This document shows, piece after piece, positions 45,170 to 53,653 of a DNA stretch of 64,000 bases. A model generated the notes under the pieces. The model ran no database searches, was not told the origin of the DNA, and was given only the letters and a program-made list of their open reading frames with translations. Origin of the DNA: Catalinimonas alkaloidigena (GTDB lineage: Bacteria > Bacteroidota > Bacteroidia > Cytophagales > Cyclobacteriaceae); NCBI RefSeq assembly GCF_029504655.1, contig NZ_JAQFIL010000001.1:997001-1061000 (forward strand). Direction: 5' to 3'. The position numbers and the translations under genes are program-made. The first letter of the stretch is position 1. Every line of letters starts with the position of its first letter.

Positions 45170-46048
45170 TTACTTCCCCAGCATAGGAAAAAGCTGCCTG
45201 ATCATAGCTTCGTTGGGTTGGGTGCCGTATTCACAGACCTCAAAAGCTTCAGCATGTTTTACCTTCTCTGCTCTTTCCTGCCCATACCAACGTACCAATG
45301 CTTTCCGCATGCTGGGCGTAATTCTGGTAGTACGAGATGCCTTTAGCCACGCCTTACGCTGTGCCGGATCATCAGGCACTTCCTGACGGCCATAAATCCA
45401 GGGCAGCCACTCATAAAATTGTGACTTATGGGCATCCAATGCGTTGATCTTCTGGTCAAACACATCATCTATCGCCACAACGATGTCCGGCTGAAAGGGG
45501 TAAGGTTTGTCAAAGCCATCCTGTAAGTACATAAAGACCGGGTTTTTCTCCAAAGGAGGTGTATCGGGGCAGATATTAGGTACTGTGACCATAAAGGCAG
45601 CGTCTTGCACTAGTACGCCAGTATAGCGGTGGTCAGGGTGATAGTCATTGGTCCGATGAGAGATCACCAGGTCGGCATCCCATTTTCTGATTTCGCGAAT
45701 GATCTGCTTACGTACATCCAGGCTGGGCACCAGTTCTCCATCATGGTTATCCAGTACCACATAAGCATCAATATCCATACGTTTGGCCGATTCGCGGGCT
45801 TCCTGCATCCGACGGATAGCCAAAGCTCCCCCCCCCTCGTTCTGGTGGCCGGCGTCCCCATTGGTAACGGCAACAAACTTCACTTCATGGCCCATTTTGG
45901 CCCATAATATGGCAGTGCCTCCCGCTTTGATATCCGCATCGTCGGGATGGCCTCCGATCACTACCACTCTTAGGATTTCGGATTGGGCTTGTACGAATAA
46001 GGTTGTCGAGATAAGAAGTAATAAGGCTATTGAAATATTTTTGAGCAT
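45170..46048 (-). CDS. Secreted PIG-L/LmbE-family deacetylase
   Basis: This 292-residue zinc-dependent N-acetylglucosaminyl-deacetylase-type protein has a signal peptide (ending in FVQAQ). The hallmark VVVIGGHPDDADIKAGGTA (zinc His, Asp, Asp) and the later zinc His in HRTNDYHPDHRYTG are both present. Substrates in this family range from GlcNAc-inositols to lincosamide intermediates; none can be assigned. It faces the periplasm. Its neighbours on the same strand are ribokinase and the ManD-like protein, suggesting sugar-derivative metabolism in loose grouping. Confidence 0.86.
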   Translation of the reverse strand: MLKNISIALLLLISTTLFVQAQSEILRVVVIGGHPDDADIKAGGTAILWAKMGHEVKFVAVTNGDAGHQNEGGGALAIRRMQEARESAKRMDIDAYVVLDNHDGELVPSLDVRKQIIREIRKWDADLVISHRTNDYHPDHRYTGVLVQDAAFMVTVPNICPDTPPLEKNPVFMYLQDGFDKPYPFQPDIVVAIDDVFDQKINALDAHKSQFYEWLPWIYGRQEVPDDPAQRKAWLKASRTTRITPSMRKALVRWYGQERAEKVKHAEAFEVCEYGTQPNEAMIRQLFPMLGK

Positions 46049-46143
46049 AGGTAATTTATATTAATGTGATAAAGATAATATTTAATGGTGAATGATTAAT
46101 GAGGTTTACCATTTGTCATCAATCTTTCCTTATCCATCATTGG

Positions 46144-47070
46144 TTAAAACTCATATTGGTCAAGAAAGGCTTTGATTTCCAGCTGAGTGGGTGCCGAAGG
46201 TTGTGCCCCCAGCTTGGTCGTAGACAGGGCTGCAGCGGCATTGGCATACTTGATCGCTTCGGCTAACTTCTTGTTTTCTACGAGTTGAGAGGCCAGCACC
46301 CCACAAAATACATCTCCGGCAGCAGTAGTATCTACCGGCTTCACCGGATAGGCTTCTATCATCTTTTGCTCTCTTTTGGTCATGTAAAAGACCCCACGGG
46401 AGCCCAGGGTGATGACGATCATTTCTGGCCCCATCTCCAGCAGTTTTTTAGCGGCTGCTGTTACCTGCTCTGGTGTTTCTACGGCTAATCCGCTGATCAT
46501 AGCGGCTTCAGTCTCATTGACTGTCAGGTTGTAGAGCGGCTTCAGATGCTTTCTTTCCAAAGGCAGCGCAGGCGCAGGGTTAAGCATTACCTTTTTTCCC
46601 AGGCTGGCCGCCAGATCAATGATATATTCTACTGTTTCAAATGGTATTTCCAGTTGCAGCAGTATAAGCTCAGCAGCTGACAATAGTATTCTGCATTCGT
46701 CAATATAAGCAGGGCTCAGCTTATAATTAGCGCCGGGGGCTACGGCTATGCTGTTTTCTCCCTGCTGGTCTACCCAGATCAGTGCGGTGCCGGTAGGCGT
46801 GTTTTTGTTCTCCAGTATATAGTCGGTATTGATGCCACTATGCTTAAAATCCTGTATCATACTTTTCCCGAAGGCATCGTCACCGAGGGAAGAAATAAAG
46901 CTGACTTCCGCACCTGCCCGTGCTGCTGCCACTGCCTGATTGGCTCCCTTACCTCCATGTGCCTGGCTAAACTCGGCATCGCCTACAGTTTCTCCCGGCT
47001 TAGGCAGGTGACTGACTTTGGCAATTAAATCAATGTTAGAACTGCCGACTACGACAACTTGCTTGCCCAT
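46144..47070 (-). CDS. rbsK: Ribokinase
   Basis: This 308-residue PfkB-family sugar kinase has the ribokinase signatures [16 protein letters not shown] (residues about 39-54) and [14 protein letters not shown] (anion hole and catalytic Asp, about 248-261). [14 protein letters not shown] and VNETEA are also family-typical. It phosphorylates ribose to ribose 5-phosphate in the cytoplasm, though related sugars (deoxyribose) are possible. No ribose transporter or RbsD is adjacent. It is divergent from the MATE gene. Confidence 0.9.
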   Translation of the reverse strand: MGKQVVVVGSSNIDLIAKVSHLPKPGETVGDAEFSQAHGGKGANQAVAAARAGAEVSFISSLGDDAFGKSMIQDFKHSGINTDYILENKNTPTGTALIWVDQQGENSIAVAPGANYKLSPAYIDECRILLSAAELILLQLEIPFETVEYIIDLAASLGKKVMLNPAPALPLERKHLKPLYNLTVNETEAAMISGLAVETPEQVTAAAKKLLEMGPEMIVITLGSRGVFYMTKREQKMIEAYPVKPVDTTAAGDVFCGVLASQLVENKKLAEAIKYANAAAALSTTKLGAQPSAPTQLEIKAFLDQYEF

Positions 47071-47164
47071 GCTATTTCATTTTTAGGTTGTGAGATGGTA
47101 GCAAATTAAGAAAATCACTTCAATCATTTAGTCCATTCGTGAGTTTATTGCTTAATTGCATGCC

Positions 47165-48511
47165 ATGTCAGAAGTATTGCAGGGAAATATTGCCACTTAT
47201 ATCCTCAAGCAGTCGGGAGTTTTACTCTTGGGAGTACTGATGATGGCTTCGTTTATGCTGGTAGATGTATATTTTATCAGTCAGTTAGGAAGTGATGCGC
47301 TTACTGCCATTAGTTATGCAACACCTGTCATGACTTTACTGGTGAGTATGCTGCTGGGGGTAGGCGCAGGAATGGTGGTAGTGGTTTCTAATGCAGTGGG
47401 AAGAAATAAAGCCAATGCCCTGCATTCATTAATCATCAGCTGTTTGACCTTTGCGCTCAGCTTTGGCTTGTTGCTGTGGGGTGTGCTTGTCTTGGGAGAT
47501 CGCTTACTTTTTGTACAATTAGGTGCCAGAAAAGAAGTGCTCAGACTGCTATTAGCGTATTTTGAGGTACTGATCCCCGGCATGTTTTTCCTTTGCCTGT
47601 TGGTCGCTGTAACCAGCCTTGCCCGCGCCTTGGGTAACCATAAGCTGCTAACCTATACCATGCTGGTATTGGTAGCCATCAATGCCCTGCTGGACCCCTT
47701 GTTAATTTTTGGTTTTCTGGGTTTTCCCAGGCTGGGAATAGCCGGTGCCGCATGGGCTACCAGTATTGCGGTCTTTATCAGTATGTGGCTGCCAGTACCT
47801 TATTTGTGGAAATCACTAAGAGAAGGCAATAACATAGCCTGGAACAAGATACGTAGTTTTCGCTGGAGGCCTATTGTAGTCATGGCTTTTCCTATTGCCC
47901 TTACCAATATTATGGTGCCGCTGGGTAATACACTCTTTGTCAAGCTGCTGAGTCATTTTGGTAATGCGGCAGTATCTGCTTATGGTGCAGGCTCAAGGAT
48001 AGATATGCTGGTGGTACTCTCATTTACCTCATTAACGGCAGTGCTGGCTCCTTTTATTGGGCAGAACCTGGGCGCTGAAAAGACGCAGAGAGCCCATAAG
48101 GGTTTGCAGTATGGTATCACTTACGCTTTTATGCTTGGCATAATTGCCGCAGGGCTTATTGGTCTTTTTAAAGAGGACATCAGTGGGGTTTTTGCTACTA
48201 ATCCTGCTACTTTCAGCGCATTAAATAACTATCTGGCTATTGTTCCCTGGGGGTATGCCGTCAATGGATTTGTCATGATTAGTCTGACAGTGCTCAATGT
48301 TTATCAGCGTCCCTGGTGGGCTACAGCTTTAGGCTTGAGCCATTTGTTTTTATTTTATTTACCCATAGCTTATGCGGCAGTACTGATGGATAGCTTTGAT
48401 CTTGTGCTTGCTGCCTATCCCGTATCCCATGTGTTGGCTACAATAGTATTATATGTTCTTGTCAATAAAGTGAGCGCAGTCAAAATGTTAGAGGTAGAAG
48501 TTTCCGGGTAA
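47165..48511 (+). CDS. MATE-family efflux transporter
   Basis: This inner-membrane antiporter has about 448 residues and 12 predicted helices. The two halves repeat (FMLVDVYFISQLGSDALTAISYATPV; ALTNIMVPLGNTLFVKLLSHFGNAAVSAYGAGSRID). The ATG at 47165 is preferred over an upstream TTG. It exports cationic or small organic compounds with Na+ or H+. It is followed after 104 bases, on the same strand, by the GTP cyclohydrolase II gene and its cluster, so it could export that pathway's product; the link is only positional. Confidence 0.88.
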   Translation: MSEVLQGNIATYILKQSGVLLLGVLMMASFMLVDVYFISQLGSDALTAISYATPVMTLLVSMLLGVGAGMVVVVSNAVGRNKANALHSLIISCLTFALSFGLLLWGVLVLGDRLLFVQLGARKEVLRLLLAYFEVLIPGMFFLCLLVAVTSLARALGNHKLLTYTMLVLVAINALLDPLLIFGFLGFPRLGIAGAAWATSIAVFISMWLPVPYLWKSLREGNNIAWNKIRSFRWRPIVVMAFPIALTNIMVPLGNTLFVKLLSHFGNAAVSAYGAGSRIDMLVVLSFTSLTAVLAPFIGQNLGAEKTQRAHKGLQYGITYAFMLGIIAAGLIGLFKEDISGVFATNPATFSALNNYLAIVPWGYAVNGFVMISLTVLNVYQRPWWATALGLSHLFLFYLPIAYAAVLMDSFDLVLAAYPVSHVLATIVLYVLVNKVSAVKMLEVEVSG

Positions 48512-48615
48512 AGGTATTTAATGTATTTTGGTGAACTTTATGTTCAATATTTGTTAAAATTAAATCATTTGTACTTCTACAGATGTAGTAAGCCCTTGAT
48601 GAGCTGAGAATCCTT

Positions 48616-49218
48616 ATGACACATAAATTAATAAGACAAGCTGAGACAAATCTACCGACGCGTTTTGGTACTTTCAAAATGATTGGATATGCTGAAGAAT
48701 CAGATAACCCCATGCCTCACCTGGCAATGGTGAGCACGCAAACAGATCTGACAAAGCCTGTCTTGGTACGCATCCATTCTGAGTGTATGACAGGAGACGT
48801 ATTTGGTTCTTTACGTTGTGATTGCGGTGAACAGCTGGATCAGTCCATGATGATGACCGGTAAAGACGGTGGGGTAGTGATCTACCTCAGGCAGGAAGGG
48901 CGTGGTATTGGGCTGATCAATAAAATGAAAGCCTACAATCTACAGGATCAGGGGCTTAATACTGCTGAAGCCAATGTGCATCTGGGTTTTGAGATAGATG
49001 AAAGAGACTACAGCATCGCTATTGAAATTTTAAGGGATCTGGGAGTAACTTCAGTGCTGCTCATGACCAACAATCCTGATAAGCTGGAAAGCCTCAAAAA
49101 GTCCGGAGTAGAAGTGTTAGGAAGAGTACCTATTGAGATAAAGCCTCATCAGGAAAATCTGGATTATTTACAGACCAAACAAAATCTTATGGGGCATCTT
49201 TTAGATATTAGCAAGTAA
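48616..49218 (+). CDS. ribA: GTP cyclohydrolase II
   Basis: This stand-alone 200-residue enzyme opens GTP to 2,5-diamino-6-(5-phosphoribosylamino)pyrimidin-4-one, formate and pyrophosphate. The zinc cysteines are Cys57 (HSECMTGD), Cys68 and Cys70 (LRCDCG). YLRQEGRGIGL keeps the active-site Tyr90, so the canonical reaction rather than the formamide-only variant is expected. The LLMTNNP block is present. It is not fused to RibB as in many Bacteroidota riboflavin operons. Genes for RibB, RibE and RibH are absent here. It heads a collinear set with a reductase, MDR dehydrogenase, PTPS homologue, glycosyltransferase and methyltransferase. Confidence 0.93.
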   Translation: MTHKLIRQAETNLPTRFGTFKMIGYAEESDNPMPHLAMVSTQTDLTKPVLVRIHSECMTGDVFGSLRCDCGEQLDQSMMMTGKDGGVVIYLRQEGRGIGLINKMKAYNLQDQGLNTAEANVHLGFEIDERDYSIAIEILRDLGVTSVLLMTNNPDKLESLKKSGVEVLGRVPIEIKPHQENLDYLQTKQNLMGHLLDISK

Positions 49219-49230
49219 GTTTAAAGTTGA

Positions 49231-49271
49231 AGGTTAAAGGTTGAAAGTTTATAAATCTTCAACCTTTAACT
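49231..49271. repeat. Intergenic hairpin between ribA and the reductase gene
   Basis: AGGTTAAAGGTTGAA (49231-49245) pairs with TTCAACCTTTAACT (49258-49271) around a 12-nt loop, with related AAGGTTGAA/CAACCTTTTA words on both sides. It lacks a T tract. It may be a mobile intergenic repeat or an mRNA stability element within the operon. Confidence 0.55.
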
Positions 49272-49296
49272 TTTAGCCTCCAACCTTTTACTTAAT

Positions 49297-50262
49297 ATGG
49301 AAATTGAAGACTATTGGTCAGGTTTACTTTTACTTTCTGAAGCCATCAAAAATTCAGAAGAAACGATTGACTATTGCTTTCTACAGCTGGGTGCTGAACC
49401 TGAGGTGCGTATCAATCATCTGCCGGTACCGGTTAAAGGGAGCTTGCTCCTGATGATAATCACTAACCCTGAATTGGAAATCATGCACGAACAAGCCAGT
49501 ATATTTAAGCTTGATGCCTTCTCTGTACAATTGGTTCAGAATATGGGCCTGCCAGATGATGTCCTTAATTTTATCAATGCCTATTTGCCTTACTGTTTTT
49601 TGTCATTACGAGCGAGGCAAATGCAAAGGGCCGTAGCTATTTCACATTTTGCTCAGACACTGGATGGAAAAATCGCTACACTGAGCGGGGACTCCAAGTG
49701 GATAGGTAATCAGGAGAACCTGACACATGCCCACCGGATGAGAGCGTTAACTGACAGTATTCTTATAGGAGCCAATACACTGAATTATGATCAGCCGGCG
49801 CTCACGGTAAGACTGGTAGAAGGTAAGAATCCTCAGCGAATTGTTATCTGCTCTTCAGATGCTGACTTCAGCAGCTTACAAAAACAATGTAAAGATGATG
49901 TCATCATTGTAGGTACCTGCGAAGATCCTCAGATTCCGCAAACTGAATTTTTTGCTTTCAAGGCTAATGCTAATGGCAGAGTAGATTGTCATGAACTGCT
50001 TCGTTTCCTTTTCAAACGTGGTATTTACTCTGTCTATATAGAAGGCGGAGCCACAACTACCTCCGGATTCGTAGAAGAGCGGGCTACAGATATCGTTCAG
50101 CTTCATATTTCACCCCTGATCTTCGGCTCGGGCATCAACAGCTTCAGCTTGCCGCAGATCGCTCAGGTAGAGGAAGCCATACATTTTGATAGCTTCTTTT
50201 TCCGTCCTATGGGTGATACTTTCATGTTCGTAGGAGCAATGAATATCCCAAAACATGGATAA
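49297..50262 (+). CDS. RibD C-terminal-type pyrimidine reductase without a deaminase domain
   Basis: This 321-residue protein has no recognisable domain in residues 1-108; the HAE and PCxxxG zinc motifs of the RibD deaminase are absent. A dihydrofolate-reductase-like RibD_C domain follows: ISHFAQTLDGKIAT, SKWIGNQEN, DSILIGANTLNYDQPALTVR, and YIEGGATTTSGFVEE. It should reduce the ribosylamino side chain of the GTP cyclohydrolase II product or a derivative with NADPH. It lies 78 bases after ribA and overlaps the next gene by 8 bases. The lone reductase, as in archaeal/fungal routes, suggests a pathway other than bacterial riboflavin synthesis. Confidence 0.85.
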   Translation: MEIEDYWSGLLLLSEAIKNSEETIDYCFLQLGAEPEVRINHLPVPVKGSLLLMIITNPELEIMHEQASIFKLDAFSVQLVQNMGLPDDVLNFINAYLPYCFLSLRARQMQRAVAISHFAQTLDGKIATLSGDSKWIGNQENLTHAHRMRALTDSILIGANTLNYDQPALTVRLVEGKNPQRIVICSSDADFSSLQKQCKDDVIIVGTCEDPQIPQTEFFAFKANANGRVDCHELLRFLFKRGIYSVYIEGGATTTSGFVEERATDIVQLHISPLIFGSGINSFSLPQIAQVEEAIHFDSFFFRPMGDTFMFVGAMNIPKHG

Positions 50263-51274
50263 GCCCAGCTTGGATAAGCCCAGCTTGGATAAGCCCAGCT
50301 TGGATAAGCCCAGCTTGGATAAGCCCAGCTCGCTATGGCACATCGCTGCTGACCAATCTGTTATTAAGAAGTCAGAATCAATTCCCGATAAGTCTGAATG
50401 TGTGATCAAAAGTCTTTACAGCCTTATAAGTACCGGAACGGAACGCCTGGTGGCCAGTGGGAAAGTACCAGTGGGTTTGCAGGAACATATGCAGGTGCCC
50501 TATATGGAAGGTAACTTTGGTTTACCGCTTAAATATGGATATTCACTGGTGGGCGAAGTTGTGGAAGGAACAGCTGAATTACAGGGCAAGACTGTGCATC
50601 TCATGCATCCTCACCAGGACGTATGTTACGTAAAGGCTGCTGATCTGTGTATTGTTCCTTCTGACATTCCGCCTGTACGTGCTACCCTGGCCAGTAATAT
50701 GGAAACGGCACTTAATGCAGTCTGGGACTCTGAAGTAAGCATAGGGGATAAGGTGCTACTGGTGGGCTTTGGCATCATCGGTTCACTCACGGCAAGTCTG
50801 TTAAAGGACATCCCGGGTGTTGAGCTATCTGTTTTTGATAAAAATCAGCAGAGATGTGAAATGGCAGAGACGATGGGGTTTCGTGTGGCAGATGCTTTCC
50901 AGCCTTATGATATCGCTTTTCATTGCAGTGGTAGTGGAGAAGGTCTGCAGCTTTGTATTGATCAGGTGGGCAAAGAAGGAAAAGTCATAGAACTGAGCTG
51001 GTATGGTGAGCAGGAGGTCAGGCTTCAACTGGGGAAAAGCTTTCATTATCAACGTAAACAGATTATCAGCTCGCAGGTTTCTCAGATTCCTGTGAAGAAA
51101 CAACATCGCTGGGATTATCAGAGGCGTAAAGCGGTAGTCATGGAATTACTAAAGAATTCCGAATATGATCAATATATTGGGGCTGTCATAGCTTTTGAAA
51201 AAGCTCCTGAGCTATTTGACAAATTAAAAAAAGGTGAACTCAGCGAACTAAGCTGGGCCATTGATTATACATAG
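50255..51274 (+). CDS. MDR-family dehydrogenase with an N-terminal repeat
   Basis: This 339-residue zinc-type alcohol dehydrogenase-like protein overlaps the reductase gene by 8 bases. Residues 2-26 are five copies of DKPSL (the last followed directly by SLW), encoded by a perfect 15-bp tandem repeat. The conserved part starts near 45 (YSLISTGTERLVASG) with LPLKYGYSLVGEV, NMETALNAVWDS and the nucleotide loop VGFGIIGSLTASLLKD. The arrangement resembles the BchC/sorbitol-dehydrogenase-like branch. Without the repeat the protein is normal in length. An oxidation or reduction of a side-chain hydroxyl in the pterin-like pathway is inferred from context. Confidence 0.78.
   Translation: MDKPSLDKPSLDKPSLDKPSLDKPSSLWHIAADQSVIKKSESIPDKSECVIKSLYSLISTGTERLVASGKVPVGLQEHMQVPYMEGNFGLPLKYGYSLVGEVVEGTAELQGKTVHLMHPHQDVCYVKAADLCIVPSDIPPVRATLASNMETALNAVWDSEVSIGDKVLLVGFGIIGSLTASLLKDIPGVELSVFDKNQQRCEMAETMGFRVADAFQPYDIAFHCSGSGEGLQLCIDQVGKEGKVIELSWYGEQEVRLQLGKSFHYQRKQIISSQVSQIPVKKQHRWDYQRRKAVVMELLKNSEYDQYIGAVIAFEKAPELFDKLKKGELSELSWAIDYT
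50256..50330 (+). repeat. 15-bp tandem repeat, five perfect copies, at a gene start
   Basis: TGGATAAGCCCAGCT is repeated five times (50256-50270, 50271-50285, 50286-50300, 50301-50315, 50316-50330). It begins inside the overlap of two genes: the first copy supplies the TAA stop of the reductase gene, and all copies code for DKPSL units of the dehydrogenase. Copy changes keep the reading frame. Confidence 0.97.
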
Positions 51275-51342
51275 CTTATCATCAGCTGAACTCTTTTTTA
51301 CGAATATAGAACAACTTTTAACTCATAACTTTTAATTTACTC

Positions 51343-51723
51343 ATGTACACTGTCACGATTCGCGACCATATGATGATTGCCCATTCTCTACCTTCCAAAG
51401 CCTTTGGGCCTGCCCAGAATCTGCATGGAGCTACCTATGTGGTTGATGCTGAGTTTAAATCTGCGAAACTTGATGAAAACAATATTGTGATAGATATAGA
51501 TATAGCCACTAAAAAGTTACAAAAAGCTTTGGAGCCTCTGAAATATCAAAATCTTGATGAGTTGCCTCAGTTTCAGGGGAAGCTGACCACTACTGAGTTT
51601 CTGGCAAAGTACGTACATGAAGTAATTAGTAGTGAGATCAGAGATAGTTTCAAGGGTAGCCTTAAAATTACACTGGGAGAATCTCATGTAGCATGGGCAG
51701 CTTATGAGGGAGAAGTTGTTTAA
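51343..51723 (+). CDS. Divergent 6-pyruvoyl-tetrahydropterin synthase/QueD homologue lacking cysteine
   Basis: This 126-residue protein has the T-fold of PTPS. RDHMMIAHSL gives zinc ligand His14, and NLHGATY gives His28, but the third zinc histidine of the usual HGH is Ala30. The protein contains no Cys, so the catalytic Cys of PTPS and QueD is missing. The C-terminal ESHVAWAAYE (Glu113, His115) keeps the substrate-anchoring Glu. It therefore probably binds a pterin or pyrimidine but performs different chemistry. I recall actinobacterial homologues with the same HGAT pattern; this was not checked. It lies 68 bases after the dehydrogenase and 12 before the glycosyltransferase. Confidence 0.82.
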   Translation: MYTVTIRDHMMIAHSLPSKAFGPAQNLHGATYVVDAEFKSAKLDENNIVIDIDIATKKLQKALEPLKYQNLDELPQFQGKLTTTEFLAKYVHEVISSEIRDSFKGSLKITLGESHVAWAAYEGEVV

Positions 51724-51735
51724 GCCAATCTCGCT

Positions 51736-52770
51736 ATGGGTGAGCCTCAGCCTTTAAACCAAAGCCTCTATTTTGTGCTCCCTCATGACCGGCATTTGCC
51801 GTCCGGGGGTAATGTTTATAATGAACAGCTGATGGCGGCACTTCGAAGGTATGGTCAGGACGTGGAGATTATGGAATTTTCTCATTATCGTAAAGCGATA
51901 CTTCGTGACCAGGCAGGTTTTTACGCTGTTGACAGTCTTTTTGTAGAAGATATGAAGCCCTTACTGAATCATAATCCTCAGAGGGCTTTTTCTTTTTTTA
52001 TACTACATCACCTTCAAAGTCTCTTTCCTCCTGCTGACTTAGATGCAGAACAGTATTTTGAAACCTATGAAAAGGAAGTGCTCAACTTCTTCCAGGGCTT
52101 TCTGTTGACAAGCGAATACTCCAAAAAATATCTGTTGGACAGAGGAATAAAAGCTCCCCTAATGGTAGTGGAGCCCGCATTAAGTTCATCAGTACAGCCT
52201 GCTATTGCGCTGAATTACCCACTCAAAACCCTGATGGTCGCTAATGTAATAGAACGTAAAGGCATACTGGCTTTTCTACAAGCTTTATCTACGCAAGTGA
52301 AGGAAGAAGATGAGTTCAAATTACACATCATTGGTCGTACTGATATGGAGCCTGCTTATTATGAAGCTTGTCTGAAGTTAGTAGAGACATCTGAGCTAAG
52401 CAATAAGGTTTACTTTTTGGGAGAGATGAGCCATGAAAACACGCTGAAGCAGTATGCGCAACATCATCTGTTCATTTCCGCAGCCCGGATGGAGACTTTT
52501 GGAATGGCTATACAGGAAGCCAAAGCTTACGGTCTGCCACTTTTACTGTGTAAAGGAGGAAATACTGAGCAGCATTTGACAAAAAGGGGAGGGATGCTTT
52601 GTCCAAATATTTTCAAATTAGCCGGAAATTTCATAGAATTATGTAGGAATGATGCGCTGATGCGTGAATTATGGCAGTCAGCAAAAGCTGAAAAAAATAC
52701 TACTAATAGGTATACCTGGGATCAGGCAGCTGCTCATTTTTTAAAGTTATTTTCAGATTTTTACATCTAA
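51736..52770 (+). CDS. GT4-family glycosyltransferase
   Basis: This 344-residue GT-B glycosyltransferase has the GT4 C-terminal donor domain (VANVIERKGILAFLQAL, KLHIIGR, VYFLGEMSHENTLKQY). The ARMETFGMAIQEAKAYGLPLL motif holds the donor-binding Glu residues. The N-terminal domain starts with LPHDRHLPSGGNVYNEQL, the typical acceptor-side Gly-rich loop. It has no signal or membrane helix. Within the cluster it would add a sugar to the pterin-like product; donor and acceptor are unknown. It starts 12 bases after the PTPS-like gene and is 4 bases before the methyltransferase gene. Confidence 0.88.
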   Translation: MGEPQPLNQSLYFVLPHDRHLPSGGNVYNEQLMAALRRYGQDVEIMEFSHYRKAILRDQAGFYAVDSLFVEDMKPLLNHNPQRAFSFFILHHLQSLFPPADLDAEQYFETYEKEVLNFFQGFLLTSEYSKKYLLDRGIKAPLMVVEPALSSSVQPAIALNYPLKTLMVANVIERKGILAFLQALSTQVKEEDEFKLHIIGRTDMEPAYYEACLKLVETSELSNKVYFLGEMSHENTLKQYAQHHLFISAARMETFGMAIQEAKAYGLPLLLCKGGNTEQHLTKRGGMLCPNIFKLAGNFIELCRNDALMRELWQSAKAEKNTTNRYTWDQAAAHFLKLFSDFYI

Positions 52771-52774
52771 TACT

Positions 52775-53650
52775 ATGCATATCAACTACGACGATCCTAT
52801 TATGTGGCTGGACCATCGCTATGCATGTGATGCCGAAGCGCGAAACGCCAGTATTGAAAAGAAGTTTCTGGAGTTTTTTACCGAAAAAGAGGCCCTTACT
52901 ATTCTGGATGCAGGATGTGGTACGGGATCAAACTTTCAATATTATTTTGATAAACTCCCCAGTCAACAGGAGTGGATATTTCTGGACTGTGAAAAAAACC
53001 TGCTGGAAGCCTGCCGTTCCAAACTTCATGAATTTGCTAAAAAAAATAAATACCAATACAAAGAACAGAACGGCACTATTCGTATAAAAGCAGGTAAGAA
53101 GCAGGCCAACATCCGTACCGTTGATGGGGAGCTTGCAGAGGTTGAGCAACATACAGACCTTAAAGAAACAGATGTCATCACTGCCAACGCACTTTTTGAC
53201 CTTTTGAGTTATGATCAGTTTGATCATTTTGCCTGTAAGCTCTCTGCTTACAATGTTTGTCTGATGGCAACGCTCAATTATTACGAGACCTCTTTTCTCC
53301 CTTACTCCGAAGATGATGGCCGCTTTGTCCGGTATTTTCATACCCATATGACCCGTCCTCAAAAATTTGGTGCGGCTATGGGACCCAATTGTACCGAGGA
53401 GATGCTGGATCTGCTGGCTGAACATCAGATGATGATAGAGCAGGAGGGAAGTCAGTGGCATCTGAAGAGGTACGATACTACCATGCACCATTATCTGCTA
53501 CACTTTTTTGAGCATGCCGTTCGCGATCTTAGCCTAAGCGATACTGAAATTTCAGAACTGGAAGCCTGGCTGGAAAATAAAAAAAGAATGTCACAGGATC
53601 ATAAACTGGAGATCATTGTAGATCATAGTGATATTTTTGCTTTTCCCTGA
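52775..53650 (+). CDS. Class I SAM-dependent methyltransferase
   Basis: This 291-residue methyltransferase has motif I LDAGCGTGSN (45-54), an acidic strand end (FLDCEKNLL) and a VITANALFDLLSYDQF segment in the place of motif IV/post-I. The C-terminal half is rich in His and aromatic residues and not typical of small-molecule methyltransferases I can name. It starts 4 bases after the glycosyltransferase stop and ends the plus-strand operon. It converges with the CDP-alcohol phosphotransferase gene 3 bases on. The substrate is probably the product of the cluster. Confidence 0.85.
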   Translation: MHINYDDPIMWLDHRYACDAEARNASIEKKFLEFFTEKEALTILDAGCGTGSNFQYYFDKLPSQQEWIFLDCEKNLLEACRSKLHEFAKKNKYQYKEQNGTIRIKAGKKQANIRTVDGELAEVEQHTDLKETDVITANALFDLLSYDQFDHFACKLSAYNVCLMATLNYYETSFLPYSEDDGRFVRYFHTHMTRPQKFGAAMGPNCTEEMLDLLAEHQMMIEQEGSQWHLKRYDTTMHHYLLHFFEHAVRDLSLSDTEISELEAWLENKKRMSQDHKLEIIVDHSDIFAFP

Positions 53651-53653
53651 TGG

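Noticed and set aside
48616..50262. Ordinary riboflavin operon
   Set aside because: Only RibA and a reductase are present, the deaminase and RibB/E/H are absent, and the following genes do not belong to riboflavin synthesis.
52928..53491. 187-codon minus-strand frame
   Set aside because: Antisense to the methyltransferase gene with a clear SAM motif; no homology recognised.
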